From Ryuthela nishihirai (Eukaryota > Arthropoda > Arachnida > Araneae > Heptathelidae), in contig JAWZYU010000013.1 in the NCBI GenBank assembly GCA_038380435.1, positions 62,576,446 through 62,640,445 of the forward strand: a stretch of 64,000 nt of DNA, given 5' to 3'. Shown piece by piece: positions 44,876 to 55,757 of this stretch. Position 1 is the stretch's first letter. Every line of letters starts with the position of its first letter. The notes under the pieces were generated by a model. The model had not been told where the DNA came from. It saw only the letters and a list, made by a program, of their open reading frames with translations, and made no database searches. The position numbers and the translations under genes were made by a program.

Positions 44876-45164
44876 CCTTATCCATGGGATCTATTTTTCA
44901 TGACAGTACACCACCAGTAAGTAAACTACTCGACATATGGACTTTGGAAAGAACAATAGCGACACCTTCAAAATTAATCGTCTTATTGTAATGAACCTAA
45001 TTCGAACTTCAGTGAACTATGTCAACAATTCATTTAACACTTTGACGACGAATGAAATTTGTTGAAAGTCAGAAATTTTGGTTCTGCTGCAGCATTCCTT
45101 TGTTTATGAGAGCAAATGTCTCATTTCGGCCCGCAAGCCTGATGATTACAAAATGTAGATTCAG

Positions 45165-45345
45165 CCCCTATCTAGAAAAAAATCGAAGGAGGGGTCAAGA
45201 AACGCAATGTAGCCGGAAAAAAATAAAAGGGACACCGGATTTCCAGGCTACGAAAGTGGATTTCCAATGTAATATAACATTTGCCCTCGGTTTTACAGTC
45301 TTTAAAATTTTTCTTGAAAACTGCATGAATTTAAATGAATGTAGT
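45165..45345 (+). repeat. Interspersed repeat family A, copy 4
   Basis: It begins 'ctatctagaaaaaaatcg', then 'gtcaagaaacgcaatgtag', the core 'tccaatgtaatataacattt' and 'actgcatgaatttaaatgaa'. The terminal motif is lost. Confidence 0.65.
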
Positions 45346-45989
45346 CTGTAAATGGTAGCTAGATAGTCACTGGAAGGAGAGCTATGAATCAATCCCCCGT
45401 GATGATGCATAGAACCGACCAGGCACAGCACCTAATGTCCGATCCCGCCTTCTGGTGGTGCAGGCCATTAGTACCTTTCAAAAGAGATACTCTCTTATGG
45501 AAGTGAAGGGAAGGCGAGTACTTCCAGATCAGTGTGGCCTACTGACTTGGACAACTATGACTACTTGTAGTTTTTTCCTATCCTGTTGAGGAGAGCTCAA
45601 CCACAAAGGTTTCTGGTGCTAACTATATAAACTTATTGGACATGGATTAATGCTCCCAGCTTTATTATGGATCCTGAATTTGCTGCACTAGTGGGCTTCT
45701 GTGGAGAGAAAATTTTCCGGTGTGTTTTCTGTTTGTTTGTGGGTTGACAGCCCGAAATGAATAGCTTCACAGGAATCAGCTGGTGGATAATCTTCAGCAG
45801 AGGTCATGGCAGGTACCTGAACTTTACATTGGAGGAAGTGTTCAAGTATAGATGAATTCAGCCTTTAGAGGTTGGGGAACGGGTCTTTGCCCCGTGCCTG
45901 CGATTATTTTTTTGTTTGATATTGTCGCATTCCCTCTCTCAATAAGCATAGTTTCTTTAAACATCCCAATAGCAATTTTCTCTCCACAA

Positions 45990-46740
45990 GTAGTTGTAAT
46001 GTGAGGACTCTGCACAGAGCTTTTTCTCTTGATGTCCTCACACAAGAATTCCACCATTATAATTTAGATATTCTCGGCTTGCAAGAGACCAGATGGACAG
46101 ATAAAGGTCAGATTCTTAAAAATTATCTTAAATTTCTCCTTTCAGGGAGGGAAGATAATAAGCATTAAAAGGCGTGGGTCTGCTTCTCAACAAACACGCT
46201 AGTGATGCTCTTCTAGGATATGAGTATATTAATTAAAGGTTTCTTTGAGCAAAATTTCAGACAAGCATTAAAGACTTGAATTTTATTTGCTGTTATGCTC
46301 CCACTGAGGATGACGTAAGGATGAGAAGGATAGGTTTTATGGACAACTTCAGGATATTTTGAATTTTGTCAAGAAAGGAGATATTACCCTTGTTTTAGGT
46401 AACTTCAATGCCAAAGTTGGTACTGACTGACCTTTGGGGAGGCATGATAGGCCGTTTTGGTATTGGTAGCTGCAATGGCAATGGGCAACGTCTCCTACAG
46501 GTAAGTAAACTCAATGGAATCAGAATAACTAACACATATTACAAACACCGTGACATACATAAGTACACATGGGTTTCACCCAATGGGTGCATTAGAATAT
46601 GATTGATTATATATTAATTAACAGCAAATTGACTAGTTCTTTTAGGAATACCAGGGCATATAGGGGAGCTGATATTGGATCTGACCATTACATTGTTAAA
46701 AGTGTCTTGCAACTTAAACTTAAAAAGTGTTGTGCTAAGG
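45990..46740 (+). pseudogene. LINE B AP-type endonuclease domain, broken
   Basis: The order of motifs is NVRTL (normally WNVRTL), LQETRW (metal-binding Glu), YAPTED, a LVLGNFNAKVG equivalent (46395-46415, Asp of GDFN changed to Asn), MIDYILIN and GSDHYIVKS. At least three frame changes divide it. All catalytic positions except the GDFN Asp can still be recognised. Confidence 0.75.
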
Positions 46741-48599
46741 TTAAAAAATTTACCTTTAATATTGAAGCTCTGAAAGACCCAGTTATAGCTAAAGCTTACC
46801 ATGATTGGTTACTTAGTCATTATGATAGTCATGGTTTGCTTACTACTGAAGTTGAGGAAGAATGGGACTACTTTAAACAGACTTTTTTTAAAACTAACAG
46901 TACTCTTTTAGGAAAAAAGGAGCAGAGGAGGCAGAATTATTTGAGTGATAAGGCACTTAAGCTTATTTCAGAAAGAAAGAACTGTAAGATTCTGCTTAAT
47001 CAATACTCTACTAATCCTAATAGAAAGGATTACAGAGAACTTAATAAACGTGTAAAAGATCAGTTAACTGCTAATAAGAATCTTTGACTTGATGGCTTGC
47101 TGACAAAGACAAGGAAGCAGTTAGACAGCACAACAGCAGAGAGCTGTACCAGATAGTTAATGTTTTGTGTGGTAGAAAACGAACAGGTATACAGGGATTG
47201 AAGGATAAACAAGGTAAAGTTATAGAAGGTGAGGATTCTGTCATGGCTAGGTGGGCTGAGCATTTCAGTGATGTTCTAAACAATGTGGTTAATTCTACTC
47301 CTATTGTTTGTAATGATGATAGATGCATTGTTGGCTTTAATGTTGGCCCTATAACACAATCTGAAGTTAGTTTGGCTATTTCTAAACTTAAACTTCATAA
47401 ATCACCAGGAGTGGTTTATGACTACGGAAATGCTTAGAGCTGGGAACGTTTCGGTTACCACATGGAAGACTGAAATTTTGAATATCCTTTATGATAAAGG
47501 CATGATTCCTAAGGATTTTACCAGAACTATTATTATCCCTATTTTTAAAAAAGTGAACGCAGTTCTTGTTTCTAGGAGTATCAGTCCACCTTTTGTTCCA
47601 GGTAAGTTTCTTTGCATGAATCTGCTTAATGTAATTAACAATTTGGGTGACAGGCAATTGCCTGATGAGCAATGTGGATTCCGAAGTGGTAAGGGATGTG
47701 TAGATCAGATATTTTCACTCATGCAGATTCTTCAGAAATGTTTAGAGTTTCAGAAACATTTGGGTGCTAGTTTTGTTGATTTCAAAAAGGCTTTCGTCTA
47801 TGTTGATCGCATAATTTGTGGTTGATTGTGATTTGTAGTTGATTGTGCATTTTGTCACCTTTTCTCTTTACTTTAGTTGTTGATTATGTTATGTGAAATT
47901 CATTGTAAGGGAAAGATGTTGGTCTTAAATGGGCTGGAGATACTAAAATGTCTGATTTAGATTATGCTGATAATTTAGCCCTTTTGGCAAATGATGTTGA
48001 TGAGACTGGTAGTAGAGTAGGTTTGGTTATAAACAAAGAGAAAACTAAAGTGATGAAAATTGGTCAGGCAGGCTGTGATTCAGTTAATCTGAATGGTTGC
48101 TGTATTGAGCAGATATCACAGTTTAATTGTCTTGGGATCTATGTAACAGATAATGGTGATGTGCAGCATGAGATTAACAGACGAATAGGGATTGCTGACG
48201 GGATTTTAAGAATCTATGGAGAGTGTGGAGAAATAGGCGTATACATTTAAAGACTAAATTAGACTGTATAATAGTTTGGTTCTTTCTAGGGTTAGTTATG
48301 GTAGTGAAACGTGGATGCTTTGTAAACAAGATAACCGGAAACTAACTGCTTTTGATTCTAGATGCTTACGCAGTGTCTTGGGCATTAGGTGGTTCAACTT
48401 TGTAACTAATGACGAGATTAGGCAAAGGAGTTTGCAACCTCCTTTAAGCAGCATATTGTGCAGAGAGAGACTCCGTTGGTTTGGCCATGTTGCCCGTATG
48501 AATAATTATAGATTGGCTAATAGGGTTATGAACAGCGTGCCTAAAGGTCTCAGAAAGTGGTGGAGACCTAGGAAGTGGTGGGCAGAGAATGTCAAATAG
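46740..48599 (+). pseudogene. LINE B reverse transcriptase and C-terminal region, broken
   Basis: Open pieces at 46599-47087, 47165-47437, 47418-47825, 47948-48250 and 48276-48599 belong to one former protein. RT motif A reads FVDFKKAFVYVDR (the second D of KAFD is replaced by V) and motif C reads YADN instead of YADD. The B motif (QGxxLSP) lies in the missing segment. The C-terminal part FGHVARM...NRVMNSVPKGLRK is well preserved. Confidence 0.8.
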
Positions 48600-48826
48600 G
48601 ACTATGTTAGAATTGGTGTGCAGTGGCCAGATGCAGCAGCTATAGCTCAGGACAGAGTGCTTGGAAAACTAAATTGCACGTTCTGGTTGGATCTACTTAG
48701 CCCATGGCTGCTTGAGGATGATGATAATGATGAACATTTTTTAGTCCCTTATATCCTTAATAACATTCCGAAGAGTGGGAGGCATTCCCCTTGCCCCTTG
48801 ATCTGGCACGTTGATCTGGCCCCTTG

Positions 48827-48985
48827 ATTGAACGTATCCTATCCACAATGTTAACACATTGTGGATAATATTCTATCTTATATCTTCATTGTGGAAGTAT
48901 CCTATCCACAATGTTAACACATTGTGGATAGGATACGTTCAATACAAATTGTGGATAAAATTGTGGATTCAATACACATTGTGGA
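48827..48985. repeat. Nested inverted repeats of a 'tatccacaatgtta' word
   Basis: The word 'cctatccacaatgttaac' occurs at 48837 and 48901 and its complement 'cacattgtggata' at 48855, 48918 and 48975. The outer arms 'ttgaacgtatcctatcc' (48827) and their complement (ending about 48940) give a further level of symmetry. It sits directly after the LINE 3' end. Confidence 0.85.
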
Positions 48986-49424
48986 TAGCACAAGCAGCCT
49001 TGAAATATCTTGTTAGAGACTTGAATTACTCCAAAAAGCAAGCTGAAAAAGTAGGATTTGTATTGCAATGGTGGAATCTCTTGAAAAAGGGTAATTAGAT
49101 AACTACTTTTGGTAAGTGTCAGAAAGACTATTTTCTGTGAGTGGTGTCTTTTATGTATATTTTAATGATATAAATGGATTGATGGAGGTGCCGAGACAAA
49201 CTTACACACCAGATTAATAATGTATGTTAATGATTCATTGAAATTTAGCACGTAGGTATTGCTTCTAACTATTGGAAATGAATACTCATCTCTTCCAACA
49301 GTACATATAATTCCTCACGAATGACTATTATGAAAATATATATTTTCCTCTCAAGAACATCATTCCCATATGCATATGCATAGAACATTTGAAAGTGAAT
49401 CTATTTCTTCTGAGGGGGGGGGGG
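48986..49424. other. Intergenic, nothing recognised
   Basis: AT-rich with a G18 homopolymer at about 49412-49430 that abuts the SINE. Confidence 0.4.
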
Positions 49425-49795
49425 GGGGGGTCAGTCGCTAGAGCGCCAGGCTCATAATCTGCAGTTCCGAAGGCCACTTGTGCCAGCGTTGATATTTATC
49501 TCTGCTAAATCCCCCACTCTGTTCTCAATTAAAAAAGACGACACCGATGGTCTTGGAAAAGACGTTAATCCATCGGATGGGACGTTAATCCATGGCACCC
49601 TGGGCGGGAGAGCCATACCCTGTGCACACTATAGAACACACTGTAAGGCCTTGACGGGAGGCTTTGATATGTCTCCTAGAAGCTGTTCAGTGGGGTCCCT
49701 TATCCAACTGCCTCTGAGCCCTTGGGGTCTTTGTGACCTGACCATTTAGTCCATTGTGTGAAAAAAGTTCTGCCCGGATTTGAAACAAACTACAC
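49425..49795 (+). repeat. tRNA-like SINE family 3, copy 1
   Basis: The head 'gtcgctagagcgccaggctc' plus 'ataatctgcagttcc' resembles the D arm and anticodon arm of an elongator tRNA-Met (loop with CAT). The body includes 'tgtgcacactatagaacaca', 'gctgttcagtggggtccctt' and 'gggtctttgtgacctgacca'. It matches 62848-63200 in the same orientation and two inverted copies. Confidence 0.8.
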
Positions 49796-49984
49796 CATTT
49801 CTTCTGAGCATGCTGATAAGCTTTACGACGCATATCTGCTGTTTATGATTCTAAACTTTACGACGTATTTCTGCTGTTTATGCGGGTGAATGGCTTAGCG
49901 AAGACAGCTAAAGAATGGTCTGTTATGCAGAGTTTAATGCCAGGCAGAAAATAATTTTCGATTACCTCCTTGTCAAGTCGTAAA

Positions 49985-50294
49985 AGTTCATCTTACCATT
50001 TCTATTCACTGAACTGGGCTTGATGAGAATATCGTCAATGTTATGAATAAGGAAGGCTACAGGTTTTTTTATTTAAGGAAAAAATTCCCAGAACTGAGAA
50101 AAGCTTTAAAGAGCATTTTTACTATCTCCCGAGTACGAAGAGTAATGTGGGACAACTTGGATGGCATCTTAAATGATATTGATAAAAGCAAGCATGGAAA
50201 GCTCTCAAAACTGCTGCTTCAAATATTCACTCTTAAGGCCGGCGATTATGGTAATGTTGTGGAAGATAAATATGCAACAGGAGATCTCATTTAA
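49985..50294 (+). pseudogene. Fragment of an unidentified repeated arthropod ORF
   Basis: The plus frame reads KVHLTISIH, a stop, then GLDENIVNVMNKEGYRFFYL followed by RKKFPELRKA and FTISRVRRVMWDN. From memory this layout (HxxLGLMKxFVKAM, FxYLRQKFP) is common in multi-copy proteins of unknown function in arthropod genomes, often near mobile elements. I cannot confirm it without a search. The in-frame stop and lack of N- and C-terminal parts make it a relic. Confidence 0.4.
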
Positions 50295-51639
50295 AATGAT
50301 TTTTTTTTCGGATTTTTTTACACTTCTTTAACCCTTTGGATACCAAGCTGTCCGAATACCGCTATCGCCAGGATCCAGCTTACCGGCCGAGAGTTTTCAG
50401 TATTGCATTCCCCTTCTGAACGATTAGCAATGAGAATGGCAATGAGGGATTAATGAGGGTGGCAAAAAGGGGTGTCGTCAACCCTTCCCTCGGTGGAGCG
50501 GTAAAGTGGAACTGACAGTATTCGCTTGCATCCCGTTGTACAGTGTAATAACGGTAGTACTTTCCACCAGAGGCCAAGCAGGGTAGGAGCGAAGCTTGTA
50601 GGGAAGTTGGGTCAAATACTGCGAAATATTTCTGCTAGTGGATTGTTGATCTTTGCGATTTCCAGATTATTATTTTAACGCTTACTAAATATTTATCAGA
50701 AGAGAAATTGCATTCATATTTTCGTAACATTTATTTTTTTTCTCTTAAAATATTTTTAATATAATTTTCTTTTTTTTTAATTTAAAATTGTGATAATTTT
50801 AAGAATTATATGTTTTAACTTCATGGCGATAGAGAACTTCACAAATTTCCCAAATGAGTGTGGTAGTGGGAAAAGGAAATAGGGAAGTAAAATATTTAGT
50901 AACGCTCCTATTAACATAAATTAATGGACAAATTATATCTTTAGAATTAATATTTTAAAAGCTTTTCAAAAGTTACTTGTCCTGCACTATTTCCGATTAG
51001 TATAATATATAATATAAAAAAGTCATTTTTCCCTTTTTGCTCCCCATAAAATTTCAATCTAGTAAGATATTAGTTTTTTAGACAGCTTATTTTTTGGTCA
51101 GCATTGTAAACAAAATATTTAATCCACTTGCAAATTGCTCTGACATTTGGGAAAAATCATAATACCATGGAATAGATAAATAGTTATCAACTTTTTCTAA
51201 GCCAAAGACAAACGCAAAAGAGAAAAATATTAGGGCAAAAGTTTAAAATCGAGTGCTATATATATATATTTTAAAACAATATGAGCCTCATTTTTTCCCC
51301 AAAGCTGGATTATTGAAAAAATAAGGTTTTTAAGAGTAAAAGTCTTTCCAAGATTAATTTCATACCTTTATATCAATTATGTGAAATTACTTTATGAATA
51401 TTTCAAATTTATTCCTTTCCGCTGTTTACAATGGAGAAAAACAAAATAAAATTTTTGTAAGCAGGATTTGTTTTCTGCATCTTTTTGTGGTATAATAAAA
51501 ATGAAAAAAAAATTAAAATTTAAAAAACTGGCCTTCCTATAAACACCTTAAAATTTAGACAATATACCAGAAATATATCGATAGTGTAATCAGTCACTGA
51601 GTTCGTATTCACTTCAAAAGAAGATAGTTAGCCCGCAAG
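50295..51639. other. Intergenic, nothing recognised
   Basis: A GC-richer patch at 50327-50600 starts 'ttaaccctttggatacc', which resembles a piggyBac end, but no partner end was found. The rest is AT-rich. Confidence 0.4.
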
Positions 51640-51775
51640 GCACGTACCCAGGATTTAGCTTCAGAACAATCCGAGAATTTCGTTTCAGTGGGAGGGAGAT
51701 TGTTTTGGAAAGGTCCGAGATTTTTGTTTTGAGAGGTGTCCGAATATTTATTTTCGGGAAATCTCACTTGTGTAT
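51640..51775 (+). repeat. Interspersed repeat family C, copy 1
   Basis: It contains 'gcacgtacccaggatttagc' and three spaced 'tccgagaattt/tccgagatttt/tccgaatattt' words. The complement of the same series is found at 54320-54430. Non-coding. Confidence 0.55.
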
Positions 51776-52642
51776 GATTTCTCATTTACCATACTAAATA
51801 GTATGAGATTTTATATTTTTTAAAACTTAATTTTTTGGTTCCGGACATGAAATTAAAGACTGAAATAAAATTATGTAAAGACAAGTGTTTTGGATTTCAA
51901 AGCAGTAATGAAGTTTGAGATTTAGTATGACAGCTGGATTTTCGCAGGGGGGGGGGGCGAAATTTTCGGGAGCGTGGGTTTCTAGGTACTTCTTTGGAAT
52001 TACTCTTGTTGAGTAGGTAAATTGGCGCTTTGTCTCACATTGTAGTAAATGGGAATTCAATAACTGATTAAAACATCAATATTCTTTAGGTCTATTTTGT
52101 ATGTTTTGGGTGTATGTAGGAAGTAGGTACTTTAACGAAAGTCATCTCAAACAATAAAATCAAATATAAAAATTTAACTGAACTCTAATATTATATCAAA
52201 GAATTTTTAACAGCTGCAGAAGCTCCAATCTCCAAAATATTCTAAAAAATAAGTGCATGTTTTCTATTCTTCATTTCAGTTTCGTTTAGCGCAAACATCT
52301 GAGTCATACCAGATGAAGTTAGAACTGAAAGGTCCAGGATCAAAGCTACCTCACCGTGCTGCAAATTTGTCAATAAGCTAATATTCATAAATTCGCAGAA
52401 TAGTAACCCGCCCCACAGACAGTGCTTTGCCCCTATGACGTCACACATCCGCTTACGTCATAGGTACATTCTAAGCAATTAATTTTTTTAGTTCCTTATA
52501 GGCAAAGTATTTACATCATCACAATTGCTTACTTACAGGTCCATGTTTTTGTTTTTATTAATTCATTTAATTATATGACTTTGTAACAATATCAAAGGCT
52601 TTATGTTATTTCGATATGCCCCTCCTATCCCAAGAGAGTACC
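51776..52642. other. Intergenic, nothing recognised
   Basis: A G10 run with 'cgaaattttcggga' at 51945-51970 may be another decayed repeat end. No gene. Confidence 0.4.
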
Positions 52643-52984
52643 GTATTTCTTCGATTCTAAGACGCACTCTTTTTCCCACATAAACGTCTCTAAAAACGGA
52701 GTGCGTCTTAGAATCGATGGCGTCTTAGAAATGCAGAAAAAGGCGGCTCAGAAGAATCAGACTCTGAAATTGATTCAGAAGGAAGCGATGAATAGCATAC
52801 TTACTGATAAATAAGTACCATTGTTGTTAGTAAATTGAATTCTATTATAATAAAAATATTTGTTACATATATATTTTAGCAATTTATTTTTTTTTTCTTA
52901 GAATCAAAACTTTTTGTCTGTTGGTGGTGCTGAAATTAAGGTGCGTCTTAGAATCGATGGCGTCTTAGAATCGAAGAAATACAG
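52643..52984. mobile_element. TA-flanked MITE, 342 bp (pogo/mariner-like)
   Basis: The left end reads CCGTATTTCTTCGATTCTAA and the right end on the minus strand CTGTATTTCTTCGATTCTAA, with 'gacgc' following in both. TA flanks both ends (52641-52642 and 52985-52986). A second internal 'gcgtcttagaatcgatgg' copy is present. A short acidic frame (EESDSEIDSEGSDE, then stop, about 52750-52800) may be the C-terminus of the lost transposase, as acidic tails are common in pogo-type proteins. Confidence 0.78.
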
Positions 52985-52992
52985 TAATATTG

Positions 52993-53024
52993 TTCTGCGT
53001 GAATTTGCATAGTTCACGCAGAAC
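52993..53024. repeat. Small hairpin next to the MITE
   Basis: The arms 'ttctgcgtgaa' and 'ttcacgcagaa' are separated by about 8 nt, directly outside the MITE right end. Confidence 0.7.
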
Positions 53025-53049
53025 GAAATTCAAGTTGCACTGCAGTTTC

Positions 53050-53850
53050 CTTTCCATCGGAGCGGCGCCGTACGAGGGATTATCATGAAAGACAAGCCAG
53101 TTGAGCCCGCATCTCAGGCAGACAGGACCGTTTGATGCACCGCCTAGCTGAGCCGACCACTTACCTGTCGGTAAGCCATCTTAATCCCGGACTATCGACT
53201 ACAAAGGGGAACTCCCACGCATCAGTGGTTCACCTTTGGAATTGAAGAGTCTGGCGACAGGGCTGCCCTCCTGTCTGACAACCCTGAAAGGGATTCCACC
53301 GGCTCACGGCACAACGGTCCCATGAAAAAGAGTCACGTGGTTGTGGCCAAGGACACGGACTCTGTAAGTTTCCATTTTTCGTCCGGCACCCTATTCCATC
53401 CCCCTGGCTGAGAGTTGAGAGAGCCAATGAGAATTCTTCACGATAGCTTCCTCGGTGACTATGAGGTGAGAGGAGACTTTTTGAGAGAGTTACTTCACTT
53501 CTGGGGGAGTCAGTCATGCACTTCTGAGTCTTGTGAGAGAGTCACTTCTGCTTGAGAGAGGAGGGTAGATAGTTGGCTTACGATGGAACCGCAAGAGTTT
53601 AGCTTAGTAGAGAATGGGGCAGTTGAGCAAATCGATGTGATCACGGCAACCTACTGAATATGTAAGTCTGTTGAGCTTGTATTGGAATTGAGATATTTGA
53701 TTGTGAAGTACATGAATTTATGGAAGCGTGTCAGTGTTGTTTAATTTGTGAATAAATGTATTTTTGTGTTGTAAGAAAATGTCTTTAACTCGTTTTGCAG
53801 ACTCCTTTTGTCTGGGGAGGATGACTTTGGCTCCCTGTGGGATACTGGGC
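53050..53850. other. GC-richer unclassified block, possibly an LTR or repeat
   Basis: Base composition changes sharply from its neighbours. It has GAGAGAG-rich stretches (53410-53570) and a late 'gaataaatgta' polyadenylation-like signal (53750). No convincing coding region was found. It may be part of a retroelement; I cannot tell which. Confidence 0.35.
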
Positions 53851-53961
53851 CATGAATTAATTAATTGATACTATACGATCACGGTAAAAACCAAATATAG
53901 GGGGGCTAAGAAAATCCTTAATGTTAAGAGAAATGTTTATTATAAGTTATTCTCTTATAAC

Positions 53962-54228
53962 TGTTGGCACAGTGAGCAAGGATCGTTTATTGTTAAAAAA
54001 CGCCCTATAATTTGTAAAAAAACGCCATTAACTGGCATAGTGGTTAGGCAGCTAGCGACTGTTCCAGCAGGGCAAACTTTGTGTGTTGTGTTAGCTCTAA
54101 CTAAGGCAGTGGTCAGCAGTGACTTTGGTCGTAGTAGGGCATGTCCTTGTATGAGAAGGCCTGTATTAAGCTAGGAGTAGCTTCTAGGATTCTTCTCTGT
54201 CCTATATGTCGCAAATAAAAAAAAATAC
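53962..54228 (+). mobile_element. Putative BEL/Pao LTR, 267 bp
   Basis: It starts TGTTGGCACAGTG, has an AATAAA near 54213 and is followed directly by a primer-binding-like site. BEL/Pao LTRs often begin TGTTG. No internal coding region follows, so this would be an LTR with a short leader rather than an element. The left edge is uncertain and no target duplication was seen. Confidence 0.42.
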
Positions 54229-54248
54229 TGGTGCCGTGAGCCAGGATT
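54229..54248 (+). other. Putative retroelement primer-binding site
   Basis: 'tggtgccgtgagccaggat' resembles the TGGTGCCGTGACCAGGAT found after BEL/Pao 5' LTRs, with one extra base. Confidence 0.42.
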
Positions 54249-54319
54249 TCTTATTCCCCCCTATAAAATAATATACAATTAAGGTAGAATTTAACCATAA
54301 ACTTTAATTTAAACATTTC

Positions 54320-54430
54320 GGTTTCACTGAAGTTAAATTCTCGGAGTCTCCCCCAAACTGAATTCTCGGACCCCCAAAAAACAAAATCTCGGACCACCCC
54401 TACCGAAACTTAATCCTGCGCACGTGACTG
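54320..54430 (-). repeat. Interspersed repeat family C, copy 2
   Basis: On the minus strand it repeats 'gtccgagattttg', 'ggtccgagaatt' and 'ctccgagaattt', then 'ttcagtgaaaccg'. It is the inverted counterpart of 51640-51775. Confidence 0.55.
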
Positions 54431-54981
54431 GTTGGACTATCCATCTCTCCCCTCCCTCCTCCGCCGTCCCATAGATCCGAACTAGGGCCCGGTATACTTA
54501 ATATAAAGTAATAATAATGTAAAATGGTTTAGAATATATTTTTACCACAAATTTCAAAAAATAGCAAAGACCTTCATTTTCCATTAATATTTTCCCATCC
54601 CTATCAATAGTATGTTGAATATTGTTCTCAAAAATGCAAAATTCCACAAATGGCTTATCATCATTCAATTTTATATTCAAATTCAATATATCAATTATGA
54701 TTTCCAGGTCAGAATATCGTATCTTTGTGATGAGAAGTTGGCGTCGGCACATGCTGCTTATGAATAAACAGCAAAAATCACTCTTTGAACAGTTGACCAA
54801 AATTCGTCGGATGATTCTTCATCTGAATTTCGAGAGAGTCTCAGCTATTTAAAGAGTGGGGTTACAGAGATAAGTGGAATTTGAACTGTCCTTAAGGCTC
54901 ATTTCTTATATTCGATCTAATGCACGTCTTGTGATCGAAAGTATTCTCGGATCAGTCAATGCGGAGTCCCATATGGCTTTC
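54431..54981. other. Intergenic, nothing recognised
   Basis: No supported gene; open frames on both strands at 54500-54850 look incidental. Confidence 0.4.
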
Positions 54982-55757
54982 GTACGGCAAGCAGGATAAA
55001 TATTGATGATGCGGGACAGTTGGCAACCCTAGGCGTACCCAAGTGTGCTTATGTTGGGAGGTGGGGTGGAAGAAGGTTGTGGATATGAGTACCATACGTT
55101 TTTTAATGAAGTACGGCAAGCAGGATAAATATTGATGATGCGGGACAGTTGGCAACCCTAGGCGTACCCAAGTGTGCTTATGTTGGGAGGTGGGGTGGAA
55201 GAAGGTTATGGATATGAGTACCATACGTTTTTTAATGAAGTACGGCAAGCAGGATAAATATTGATGATGCGGGACAGTTGGCAACCCTAGGCGTACCCAA
55301 GTGTGCTTATGTTGGGAGGTGGGGTGGAAGAAGGTTGTGGATATGAGTACCATACGTTTTTTAATGAAGTACGGCAAGCAGGATAAATATTGATGATGCG
55401 GGACAGTTGGCAACCCTAGGCGTACCCAAGTGTGCTTATGTTGGGGGGTGTGGTGGAAGAAGGTTGTGGATATGAGTACCATACGTTTTTTAATGAAGTA
55501 CGGCAAGCAGGATAAATATTGATGATGCGGGACAGTTGGCAACCCTAGGCGTACCCAAGTGTGCTTATGTTGGGGGGTGTGGTGGAAGAAGGTTGTGGAT
55601 ATGAGTACCATACGTTTTTTAATGAAGTACGGTAAGCAGGATAAATATTGATGATGCAGGACAGTTGGCAACCCTAGGCGTACCCAAGTGTGCTTATGTT
55701 GGGGGGTGTGGTGGAAGAAGGTTGTGGATATGAGTACCATACGTTTTTTAATGAAGT
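54982..55757. repeat. 129-bp minisatellite, six copies
   Basis: Units begin with 'gtacggcaagcagg' at 54982, 55111, 55240, 55369, 55498 and 55627, exactly 129 nt apart. The first three share 'gggaggtggggtgg' and the last three 'ggggggtgtggtgg', so the array has two blocks of three. Because 129 is a multiple of three, one minus-strand frame is open through the whole array (43 residues per unit), but nothing else supports a gene. Confidence 0.96.

Larger units (their letters stand above)
45365..48735 (+). mobile_element. LINE family B, longest copy (APE endonuclease + RT)
   Basis: This is a non-LTR retrotransposon of about 3.4 kb. An apparent 5' UTR (45365-45985) precedes an AP-like endonuclease (about 45990-46740: NVRTLHRAF, DILGLQETRWT, YAPTED, RIMIDYILIN with SDHYIV). 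A linker and RT N-terminus follow (46740-47825: DEQCGFRSGKGCVDQ, FVDFKKAF), then RT motif C as YADN (about 47965) and a C-terminal region (FDSRCLRSVLGIRW, RLRWFGHVARM, WWRPRKWWAENV). The 3' end is a GATGAT-type microsatellite. Between 47825 and 47860 roughly 0.4 kb of RT is missing. It is inactive. The general plan fits RTE- or CFDP2-like LINEs; the exact clade is not settled. Confidence 0.88.

Noticed and set aside
45052..45351. A 99-codon plus-strand open frame as a gene
   Set aside because: Most of it lies in a family A interspersed repeat, and other copies of the repeat do not keep the frame.
48827..48985. 'ttatccaca'-type words as DnaA boxes of a bacterial origin
   Set aside because: Nothing else in the window is bacterial. 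The words are part of nested inverted duplications after a LINE.
50327..50620. A second piggyBac element starting TTAACCCTTTGG
   Set aside because: No inverted partner end with TTAA was found downstream and there is no transposase remnant.
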